NCBI GenBank assembly: GCA_012999515.1 | Contig: JABEEB010000001.1 | Coordinates: forward strand, 186,001 to 250,000 | Origin: Salifodinibacter halophilus | Lineage (GTDB): Bacteria > Pseudomonadota > Gammaproteobacteria > Nevskiales > Salinisphaeraceae | Direction: 5' to 3' | Length of the DNA stretch: 64,000 nt | Part shown: positions 50,795 through 58,463 of the stretch, in pieces | Numbering within the stretch: the stretch's first letter is position 1 | How the letters are laid out: every line of letters starts with the position of its first letter | Notes under the pieces: model-generated | Seen by the model: the letters and a program-made list of their open reading frames with translations, nothing else | What the model was told of the DNA's origin: nothing | Databases searched by the model: none | Translations under genes and position numbers: made by a program

Positions 50795-52504
50795 TCATAT
50801 GGAACTATGTGAAGTGTCTTCCGAAGTGTATTGATTTGGGATGTTATGGCCATAATCGAATTCAGCTGTCGCAGATCCAAATTTTTTCAAAGATTCTGGT
50901 GCGTCCAAAGCATCGAGCTGGAGTTCCACGAGCGATAGCTTGTTGCTGGATTTTATTGTCGTTATTGCCTGCTCGAGTTGCCCTTCCGTCTGGACGCGGA
51001 AGCTTATATATTGGTCTGAACTGCTAAAAATTGATGGAAGAGCGCTATAATCCCAGTTTTTTATGTCGTTGTAAGACGCGTTTATGCCGTGAATAAAGCG
51101 CTCAATGGTATAGCCGAAGTTATTTATAATAAATATGATAGGTTTTTGGTCTTGGTGTAAAAGAGTCGATAACTCCTGCATGGTTAGTTGAAAGGAGCCG
51201 TCTCCAATAAACAACAAATGGCGGCGTTTGGGAGCTGCGAGACAAGTTCCAAGCACTGCGGGCAGGGTGAAACCGATTGCACCCCAGATATTGGAGTTTA
51301 TATATGTCACACCCGATGGGAGTTTCTGACCACCCAAGCCTAGACTTGAAGTTCCTGATTCGGCGATTACGACATCATTCGGTGCGATAAAGTGGGCTAT
51401 CCGAGGCCATAATCGGGTTTGGGTCAAGCAGGCGTGTTCCGGGATAGGTGGCGTTTGGATCTCTTGATTGGGGCTGTATTGCTTCTGATTTGTCTTGGCG
51501 TCTTCCTGCACAGACTCCAGAAAATGCGTTAAAAGTTCACATGGATTAACCGCGTAGTATGTGACGCCGCGAATGGAGATTGCATTAGTTTGTAAATTAA
51601 TAATGCTTTCATTAGGCAGGCGGTCTGTGAAATGTCCGGAGTTGGCCTCTATCAGACGTGGCGATGTAGTTATAAGAAAGTCGGATTCTTCAATGAGATC
51701 GCGGCTCTCCGGGGCCGAATAAGAGCCTTGATATACTCCTATAAAAAGGGGGTGTTGCTCTGGCAGAACTGCTTTGCCAGTGGTGAGGGTTGCATATGAG
51801 GTGGACGTAGCCTCGGCAAAATCCAGTAACAACTTGTCGTAACCGAGGCGTTCGGCGTGCATATCGGCTAAAATCGCTGGCTTATGCGAGTCTTGCCAGA
51901 GGCATGTTAATGCTGAAATGGCTGAAGAAAGCTGTTCGGCGTTGCTCTCGTTGCCAAGTTCTAAGTGTGAGCTTTCGGCATCAATGGTTATATGCGATAT
52001 ATCCGATGGGATTTGGATATAAACTGGTTTCTTGTTGTGGTAGCAATTCGTTAGTAAACGATCGATCTCAAAGGCGGCGTTGTCAGGCGTCAGACAAGCG
52101 TAGTCGCTACAAACTTGAGAGAAGCAATTCATAACATTGTTATAGTTGCCATCACCCAGTGTATGGTGCAACGGTGTTCCCTGTTGCATGATATGCAATG
52201 GCGGTGCTCCACTAATACATACTAAAGGGACTTGTTCCGCTGCCGCGCCAGCTACGCCACTGATCGCTCCCAAATCACCGACGCCATATGTTGTCAGCAG
52301 GACAGATATGCCATTTAGACGTGCGTAACCATCTGCTGCATAGGCGGCGTTCAATTCGTTACAGCAACCGATAAAATCAATTTTTGAACATCGTTGTATC
52401 TGGTCCATCAATTGCAAATTGAAGTCACCTGGCACCCCAAATACGTGCTCACAATCGATCTGAGCGATACGGGAAACCAGGAAGTCAGCAATCGTGGTTC
52501 TCAT
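50795..52504 (-). CDS. ThDP-dependent 2-keto-acid decarboxylase (arylpyruvate/indolepyruvate type)
   Basis: It removes CO2 from a 2-keto acid to give the aldehyde. Of its 569 residues, the cofactor-activating glutamate is E50 (CCNELNAAYAADGYAR), the active-site histidine pair is H113-H114 (TPLHHTLGDG), the ThDP motif starts with GDGSFQLTMQELS and ends in NNFGYTIERFIHG, whose Glu is also a catalytic residue. These mark the pyruvate/indolepyruvate/phenylpyruvate decarboxylase family. An FeaB-like dehydrogenase and an Lrp regulator next to it favour an aryl keto acid such as 4-hydroxyphenylpyruvate. Indolepyruvate and thus auxin production is an alternative. Confidence 0.88.
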   Translation of the reverse strand: MRTTIADFLVSRIAQIDCEHVFGVPGDFNLQLMDQIQRCSKIDFIGCCNELNAAYAADGYARLNGISVLLTTYGVGDLGAISGVAGAAAEQVPLVCISGAPPLHIMQQGTPLHHTLGDGNYNNVMNCFSQVCSDYACLTPDNAAFEIDRLLTNCYHNKKPVYIQIPSDISHITIDAESSHLELGNESNAEQLSSAISALTCLWQDSHKPAILADMHAERLGYDKLLLDFAEATSTSYATLTTGKAVLPEQHPLFIGVYQGSYSAPESRDLIEESDFLITTSPRLIEANSGHFTDRLPNESIINLQTNAISIRGVTYYAVNPCELLTHFLESVQEDAKTNQKQYSPNQEIQTPPIPEHACLTQTRLWPRIAHFIAPNDVVIAESGTSSLGLGGQKLPSGVTYINSNIWGAIGFTLPAVLGTCLAAPKRRHLLFIGDGSFQLTMQELSTLLHQDQKPIIFIINNFGYTIERFIHGINASYNDIKNWDYSALPSIFSSSDQYISFRVQTEGQLEQAITTIKSSNKLSLVELQLDALDAPESLKKFGSATAEFDYGHNIPNQYTSEDTSHSSI

Positions 52505-52601
52505 AGATGCAAACCTGTTAAGTAATAATATATAAACTTATTGATATTAATTTAAAAATAAACTAAATCATGTGTTGGTTTATGACCTTATATATTATTT
52601 G

Positions 52602-52616
52602 GCACAATAGGTGTGC
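52602..52616 (-). promoter_or_regulatory. Candidate operator, distal copy
   Basis: GCACA-ATAGG-TGTGC, a perfect inverted repeat with 5-bp centre, about 105 bp upstream of the decarboxylase start. Its partner lies 41 bp further away on the same face of the helix. Confidence 0.6.
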
Positions 52617-52642
52617 GTATTATTTGGTTTTTCATATATATC

Positions 52643-52657
52643 GCACAAATTATGTGC
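52643..52657 (-). promoter_or_regulatory. Candidate operator, second copy
   Basis: GCACA-AATTA-TGTGC, with the same arms and spacing as 52602-52616. Centres are 41 bp apart, about four helical turns, which suits a regulator that binds as a multimer such as the Lrp/AsnC protein encoded nearby. Confidence 0.6.
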
Positions 52658-53463
52658 AATTTTTGAAAATATTTTAAAAGCTATACTTGGGATAAGAGGT
52701 GAGGCGCGGTGATTGCCAAAGGTTGGCGCCTAAACTTGCGTGACCTCTAGTGTTGAACTGTTTAGCCTGTCGGTAATGCAGTTGCGCTTGGCCAAATTGC
52801 TTAGTCGTGGTGCGGCACTGTTAAGTCGGGGATGGTTTGGCGGATAGCGCTGTGTCGGTGCGGTCTGCACTAGTCGCTGATCGGCATGTGCTGGCTGTGG
52901 CACTGGTATAGAATCTGGTGCGTTCTATATCGCCGGTTCGATAGAACTTTGAGCGGCCGTCTTAGGAACTGTGCGCAGTGCGTAGCTTGTGCGTCCTTGT
53001 TCTTAGGCGACTATTGGAATTAAGCCTTCGGCAGGAGAGCTGGCAGCTCTTACGATAACGCTTTGGCTAAAACCGAAACCGGCTGGTTCTAGGCTGGCGT
53101 GATCCGATAAGACAGTTTGTGACCAAGCCGGCGAGCCATCGAATCGGCTATGTCATTTGGGCCATGTAGGTTTGAGCATCGGAACTTGTTCGAGCCGGTC
53201 GGCGACACCCTACCAGTCGAATCTGACATGCATTCCTATGCCACAGTTATTGAGTCTGTTGAAGACAGTATGCTTTTAACCCACGAGTGTCAGTAAAATC
53301 AGAGCTGTTTACGGTGGCATGGGGCGCTTCAACCCGTATGGTTGATGGGCTGGGGCATTTTACTTTCAGCTGGATACGCCGCCTGTTTCAATTTTCCTAT
53401 GCACTGCGATGAGCATAAGCTCTGATAATGTAGCCACTATTTATTAATCGTATTAATAAATTT

Positions 53464-53937
53464 TCAGTTTTTATAATTATTTAGCAAATCATTGTTTGAT
53501 TTGATCGTTTTTAATGCGATAGCGCTGTTTATGTGTTGTACGCTTTCGTGTGGAAGGAGGGTGTCATTGATTAACTCCGTTAACCCTTCCAAATCGGGAA
53601 CCATCACTTTCAAAATATAATCCATGGGGCCTGTAAGCTCAAATGCTTCCAGAATGGCAGTCTCTTCGTTAATAAGCTCAATGAAGCGCTCATTATTTTC
53701 TTGGTTGTGATAATTGGACGTGATTGATATTAAAGCGGTCAGGGCATAACCTAGTTTTCCGAGATTGAGGTCGGCATGGTAACCGCTGATGTAGTTATCT
53801 TTTTCCAGTCGTGCCCGCCGCCGCGAACATTGGGAAGCTGACAAAAAAATCTTGCTGGCCAGTTCATTGGTTGTTAGCTGCCCATTGTCTTTTAAATGAG
53901 CGAGGATCTTGCAGTCAGACCGATCTAGCTGGTGCAT
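53464..53937 (-). CDS. Lrp/AsnC-family regulator
   Basis: A 157-residue regulator. The N-terminal helix-turn-helix reads LDRSDCKILAHLKDNGQLTTNELASKIFLSASQCSRRRARLE; the C-terminal RAM domain includes GPMDYILKVMVPDLEGL, which binds amino acids. Members next to phenylpyruvate or indolepyruvate decarboxylases in other bacteria respond to aromatic amino acids. Here it likely controls the decarboxylase and dehydrogenase genes. A weak palindrome (CACA-TAT-TGTG, 53946-53956) sits right before its start and may be for autoregulation. Confidence 0.93.
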   Translation of the reverse strand: MHQLDRSDCKILAHLKDNGQLTTNELASKIFLSASQCSRRRARLEKDNYISGYHADLNLGKLGYALTALISITSNYHNQENNERFIELINEETAILEAFELTGPMDYILKVMVPDLEGLTELINDTLLPHESVQHINSAIALKTIKSNNDLLNNYKN

Positions 53938-54097
53938 CTTATAACCACATATTGTGTCGTTGGCGTCGACGGATTTGAATGAATATTTTAGCTCGGAGCG
54001 TATCCTTTATATCTGGTTGGTTGCAATTTTTTCTAAACCCCAGCCAGATGACTTATTTAAATTTATTCGTGCACCGATTTCGAGCTGTTTTTACCTT

Positions 54098-55600
54098 TCA
54101 GTATCGAATCATAACGGATTTGAGTTCAGTGAAATCATCAATGAACGCATCCCCAAACTCGCGACCTATCCCGGATGATTTGACGCCACCAAAGGGAACT
54201 GTTGGATCAAGAATGGTGTGCATATTAACCCAGACCGTTCCGGCTTGAATTTCAGGAATCAGCCGCATGGCAGCACTTATGTTTTCTGTCCAAAGACTTG
54301 CTGCCAAACCGTAGGGGCCGTGATTCATATAAGCGATTAACTCATCTTCATCATCGTAAGGTAAAAAGGTGGCTATCGGACCAAATGTTTCATGGGTGGC
54401 CAAAGGGTCATCAATCGATTTCGCTATGAATACGGTTGGTTCAACGTAATAGCCTGGTTGGTCAAGCGTGTGGCCACCATGGACAATAGTGTTGCCATGA
54501 TCGGTCGCTTGCTGAAAAAAGCTGGCTAGTTTCTCGTGATGCTCTGCATTGGATACCGGCCCGAAATCAGTGGTTTCGTCCATGGGAGATCCGATTTTGA
54601 ACTGATTTAGGCGCTGAGACAGTTTCTCCATCAACTCGTCGAAGCGGGAGCGATGGACAAAGAAGTTTTCCGCCGCGGCGCAGATTTGGCCCGAATGTAG
54701 AAAGCCTGCCTCGATAATGCCGTCTGCGGCCTTGTCTGTATCCACATCGGGTAGGAAACCCATGGGGTTCTTGCCGCCGAGCTCCAGGGTTACTCGGGTC
54801 AAGTCGGATTTCATGGCGGTGGATCCGACCTGGCGACCGGTGGGAATTGAGCCTGTGAAGCTGACTTTGTCGGAGCCTTCGTGTTCGAGCAGGGTCTGGC
54901 CTAGCTCGCCGCCGCCGGTGACAACATTCAGGGCGCCATCCGGCAAACCGACGTCAGTGGCTAACTCCGCCAGTTTGAGCATGGTTAGCGGTGTATATTC
55001 GCTGGGTTTGATGATCACGCTATTGCCCGTAACTAAAGCAGAAGCTAGCTTCCAGATCGCGATCATCAACGAGAAATTCCAGGGGATGATGCCGATCACA
55101 ACCCCTAGTGGTTCACGCCGGGTAAAGGCGGCGTATTGCTCCTGATTCATGGATGGGATCGAGGGCTGCATAGTCTGGCCGTTGATCCGTTGCGCCCAAC
55201 CGGCGTAGTAGCGTAAGAAGAGCACAGCCTGATCAACTTCGAACGCACGCGCCATCTGGATGGTTTTGCCGGATTGGGACGTTTCGATTTGTGCCAGCGT
55301 TTCGCGGTTGGCCTCGATTCGGTCAGCAAGTGCGCGCAGAATTATTTCGCGCTGTGCCGGGGAGACTCGGCGCCAAGCTTGAAATCCCTCGCGCGCGGCG
55401 GTCACTGCTGCATCGGCTTCTGTCGAACCGGCGTTAGGCACCTCGGCTATGGTTTTGCCGTTAGCCGGGTTGACCACGGCTATTGTTGCACTGCCGTTAT
55501 TGGGATGTTGTGCACCACCGATGAAGTGGTCGTGTCTCTGGTTCAGAAAATTGCGTACTTCCGTGCTTAGTTCGATCTCGCTCATAGCTGAATCCACCAT
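54098..55600 (-). CDS. Aldehyde dehydrogenase, phenylacetaldehyde (FeaB) type
   Basis: An NAD(P)-dependent enzyme that turns an aldehyde into the acid. Of its 500 residues, the general base is E273 (VTLELGGKNP), the nucleophile C307 (HSGQICAAAENFF), and the motif IIPWNFSLMIAIWK is present. Its ending (VWVNMHTILDPTVPFGGVKSSGIGREFG and ETELKSV-type tail) is close to FeaB. In this setting it would make (hydroxy)phenylacetate from the aldehyde left by the decarboxylase. ATG 55585 is an alternative start, with GGTGGA 7 nt before it. Confidence 0.87.
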   Translation of the reverse strand: MVDSAMSEIELSTEVRNFLNQRHDHFIGGAQHPNNGSATIAVVNPANGKTIAEVPNAGSTEADAAVTAAREGFQAWRRVSPAQREIILRALADRIEANRETLAQIETSQSGKTIQMARAFEVDQAVLFLRYYAGWAQRINGQTMQPSIPSMNQEQYAAFTRREPLGVVIGIIPWNFSLMIAIWKLASALVTGNSVIIKPSEYTPLTMLKLAELATDVGLPDGALNVVTGGGELGQTLLEHEGSDKVSFTGSIPTGRQVGSTAMKSDLTRVTLELGGKNPMGFLPDVDTDKAADGIIEAGFLHSGQICAAAENFFVHRSRFDELMEKLSQRLNQFKIGSPMDETTDFGPVSNAEHHEKLASFFQQATDHGNTIVHGGHTLDQPGYYVEPTVFIAKSIDDPLATHETFGPIATFLPYDDEDELIAYMNHGPYGLAASLWTENISAAMRLIPEIQAGTVWVNMHTILDPTVPFGGVKSSGIGREFGDAFIDDFTELKSVMIRY

Positions 55601-55649
55601 GTCCCTGATATTGCATTTGATTGATAGTTCGTCGAAATATTTAGTCAGA

Positions 55650-57257
55650 TCACGCGTTTTGGATAACAGCTGCGGCTGCCTTTTCCGCTACAGCAATGGT
55701 AGGGGCATTAGTATTGCCACTGGGTACGATTGGAAAAACCGAGGCATCAATGACGCGCAAGTTATCAACCCCGTGTACTCGGCACTCGGTATCGACGACG
55801 GCATCGTTCGCGCTGGGGCCCATGCGGCAGGTTCCGACCGGGTGATAGGTTGTCTTCAGCGTTCGGCGTATAAAATCCACGATCTGATCGCGATCATTCC
55901 AGCTATGAGGCGCGGGTTGAATGATGTTTTCGCAAAGATCAGCCAGTGGTGACGACTGTAGAAATGCCAAGGCAGCCTCAACGGCACGCACCATGCAGTC
56001 GACATCATCTGAGTGGGTTAGATAGCCGGCGCGGATGCTGGCCAGATCACTGGCGTCAGCACTTGCCAATCTGACCGTGCCGTGTGATCGGGGTTGGAGC
56101 AGGCCAGCCTTTATAGTCAGGCCGTGTTTGTAACCGACCAAAGCGTTGTCGGGATCATCCCAAGTATCCAGAACTGGCAGAAAGTGGAACTCGACGTCTG
56201 GCCGTCCTTGTTCACAGGTATCAATAAAAGCTGCGGCTTCAAGTACGTTCGACGTTCCCACGCCACTACCGAAAGCCAGCCACTGAAATCCATTCTTGAG
56301 AGCGGCCCAACCGCTTTCCTGCCCATATAGTGAGATGGGGTCGTGGGTTGTGGCGTTAATCGAGACATGAGGATGGTCCTGCAAATGGTCACCCACGGGC
56401 TGATCAGTTATACAGTCGATACCGTGCTCGGCCAGATGTTCGGCTGGGCCGATGCCAGACAACATAAGTATTTTGGGAGAGCCGATAGCGCCGGCAGAGA
56501 GGATTACTTCTGCGTTCGCTCGAACTGTGATCGCTGTGCCGCCCTTACGGCTATAGACGATCCCGCACGCAGTCCCATTTTCTAATATGACTCGGTGCAC
56601 CAAGGCGTTGGTGACCACCCGTAGTCGTGGATTATCCCGTACTTCTTTCAAATAGGTTCGGGCAGTGCTAGCGCGCCGACCTCGGCTGGTGGTCGTGGTC
56701 TGAAAAAATCCCACGCCTTCTGGATCGGATCCGTTGAAGTCATTGACGTAGTTCAGACCTTTTGCCTGGCCAGCGCGGATGAAGGCCATCGACAGTGGGT
56801 GGCGATAGCGGTTTTCCGAAATCGGCAGTGGGCCGTTACTGGCATGAAATTCATTGTGCAGGCTTTCATTGGCCTCAGCTTTTCGAAAATAGGGCAGTAA
56901 CTCGTCGAAACTCCATCCGGTACAGCCATGCTCACTGGACCAAGCATCATAATCTTGGCGATGCCCCCGGATATAGATCATGCCGTTGACCGAGCTGCTG
57001 CCGCCCATCAGTTTGCCCTGGGCCAGAGTCATTCGGCGATTAGCCGCTCCGGATTCAGGTTCGGTCATGTAAGGCCAGGTTTTGGTCGGAATCACCTTGC
57101 CTACACCTGAAGGCATATGAATCAATAAATTGTTATCTGAGCCGCCGGCTTCGAGTAAGAGCACGCTGGCATCGGTTTCGGTCAGTAGGCGGTGAGCAAC
57201 AACACAGCCGGCAGATCCTGCTCCGACAACAATATAGTCATATTCAGCTGTACGCAT
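55650..57257 (-). CDS. GMC-family alcohol oxidoreductase
   Basis: An FAD enzyme of 535 residues that oxidises a primary alcohol to the aldehyde. The FAD motif is VGAGSAGCVVAHRL (about 12-25), the family signature GGSSSVNGMIYIRGH follows, and the active-site His is in TYHPVGTCRMG with the Asn in SGNTNAPTIAVAEKAA. It belongs to the choline-dehydrogenase/AlkJ group. Between the dioxygenase and dehydrogenase genes it may oxidise an aryl alcohol such as tyrosol to the aldehyde; this is inference. Confidence 0.85.
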   Translation of the reverse strand: MRTAEYDYIVVGAGSAGCVVAHRLLTETDASVLLLEAGGSDNNLLIHMPSGVGKVIPTKTWPYMTEPESGAANRRMTLAQGKLMGGSSSVNGMIYIRGHRQDYDAWSSEHGCTGWSFDELLPYFRKAEANESLHNEFHASNGPLPISENRYRHPLSMAFIRAGQAKGLNYVNDFNGSDPEGVGFFQTTTTSRGRRASTARTYLKEVRDNPRLRVVTNALVHRVILENGTACGIVYSRKGGTAITVRANAEVILSAGAIGSPKILMLSGIGPAEHLAEHGIDCITDQPVGDHLQDHPHVSINATTHDPISLYGQESGWAALKNGFQWLAFGSGVGTSNVLEAAAFIDTCEQGRPDVEFHFLPVLDTWDDPDNALVGYKHGLTIKAGLLQPRSHGTVRLASADASDLASIRAGYLTHSDDVDCMVRAVEAALAFLQSSPLADLCENIIQPAPHSWNDRDQIVDFIRRTLKTTYHPVGTCRMGPSANDAVVDTECRVHGVDNLRVIDASVFPIVPSGNTNAPTIAVAEKAAAAVIQNA

Positions 57258-57329
57258 ATTGCCACCCCCATTATTTGAGTCATTGGGACAAAAGTTGGAA
57301 GGTCCGCTGCCAGGTAACCGCGAGGGGGA

Positions 57330-58463
57330 TCACAATTGGTGCCCTTTCTCATGTTCGTCGCTCGCATCCGCTTTACGGGTATACGAGAACCCATCCGCGC
57401 CAACCGTCACGGCCATTTCGGAGTTGTCCGTTCGGGCAACGATAGGCTGCGGGTTGCCGTCCAAGTCGAGTACGCAGGAGGCATCCCTATACCACGAGGC
57501 AACGACCGGATTGCCCCACCAGTCGCGTCGCTGGTTGTCATGCACATCCCAGGTGATGACTGGGTTGTCGGGATCGCCGGTGTAGTAATCCTGAGTATAA
57601 ACTTCGATCCGGTGACCATCGGGATCGTGCATGTACAAATAGAAAGCGTTTGATACGCCGTGGCGGCCTGGTCCGCGCTCGATGCAATCAGATATACGTA
57701 GCGCGCCAAGCTTGTCGCAGATCGCCAGGATGTTGTGTTTTTCGTGGGTGGCGAAGGCGATATGGTGCATGCGTGGGCCGTCGCCGCCGGTCATGGCTGT
57801 GTCGTGCACAGTCGATTTGCGGCGCAGCCACGATGCGTAGATGGTGCCCTGATTATCTTGGATATCCTCGGTGACACGAAAACCCAGATCCTGCATGAAG
57901 CGTGTAGCTCGTGGTACATCTGGGGTGAACTGGTTGAAATGATCAAGCCGAACTATCGCTGCCGGGCCTTGCAGGTCGTAACGCCAGGCAAGACGCTCGA
58001 CGTGTTTGATGTCGTAAAAAAATTCACAAGGAAAACCCAGCGGATCCTCCACTCGAACTGAGTCGCCAATGCCCCGAGTGAAGCCATCTGACCGGCGCTC
58101 GACCCGGCAGTCCAGCTCTTTGTAGAAGGCGACAGCCTTGTCAAGTTCTTCGGGCGAACGTACGCGGTAAGCGAAGGCAGCGACCGCAGCGACCGCCCCT
58201 TGACGCAGCACTAAATTATGATGAATGAACTCCTCGGCGGTGCGTAGATAGATGGTGCTATCGTCTTCCTCGGTGACGACAAGATCCAGCACATCGACAT
58301 AGAATGCGCGAGAGGCCGCCAGGTCAGTGACCACAATCTCCATATAGGCGCAGCGTAAGATATCCGGCGGCGGTGTCTGTGGGGTCGGGACCGGATTATC
58401 GGTCGGCACGAACGCCTCCGGCGCAACGTAGAAGCCGGCGGAAGTCAGTTGTGTTTCACTCAT
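57330..58463 (-). CDS. hpaD: Homoprotocatechuate 2,3-dioxygenase (type I extradiol)
   Basis: It opens the ring of 3,4-dihydroxyphenylacetate to 5-carboxymethyl-2-hydroxymuconate semialdehyde. It is a 377-residue vicinal-oxygen-chelate protein. The metal ligands H175, H234 and E287 and the second-sphere residues N177, W212, H220, R263, H268, Y277 and R313 all match the Brevibacterium fuscum enzyme with a constant offset of 20 (from memory: H155, H214, E267, N157, W192, H200, R243, H248, Y257, R293). This is strong support for the substrate. It overlaps the upstream monooxygenase gene by 8 nt. Confidence 0.95.
   Translation of the reverse strand: MSETQLTSAGFYVAPEAFVPTDNPVPTPQTPPPDILRCAYMEIVVTDLAASRAFYVDVLDLVVTEEDDSTIYLRTAEEFIHHNLVLRQGAVAAVAAFAYRVRSPEELDKAVAFYKELDCRVERRSDGFTRGIGDSVRVEDPLGFPCEFFYDIKHVERLAWRYDLQGPAAIVRLDHFNQFTPDVPRATRFMQDLGFRVTEDIQDNQGTIYASWLRRKSTVHDTAMTGGDGPRMHHIAFATHEKHNILAICDKLGALRISDCIERGPGRHGVSNAFYLYMHDPDGHRIEVYTQDYYTGDPDNPVITWDVHDNQRRDWWGNPVVASWYRDASCVLDLDGNPQPIVARTDNSEMAVTVGADGFSYTRKADASDEHEKGHQL

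Larger units (their letters stand above)
52505..53463. other. 959-bp region without a recognisable gene
   Basis: This gap lies between the decarboxylase and Lrp genes, both on the minus strand. The first 180 bp (52505-52690) are very AT-rich and hold two GCACA-N5-TGTGC palindromes. The rest (about 52691-53440) is more balanced but has many stops in all frames and no convincing start with a ribosome site. I could not match it to a transposase remnant. It could be a long regulatory leader, a decayed gene or a non-coding RNA. Confidence 0.55.

Noticed and set aside
50795-52504. Acetolactate synthase as identity of the ThDP enzyme
   Set aside because: The HH pair in TPLHHTLGDG and the Glu in NNFGYTIERFIHG are decarboxylase features, and no FAD-binding or small-subunit partner is seen.
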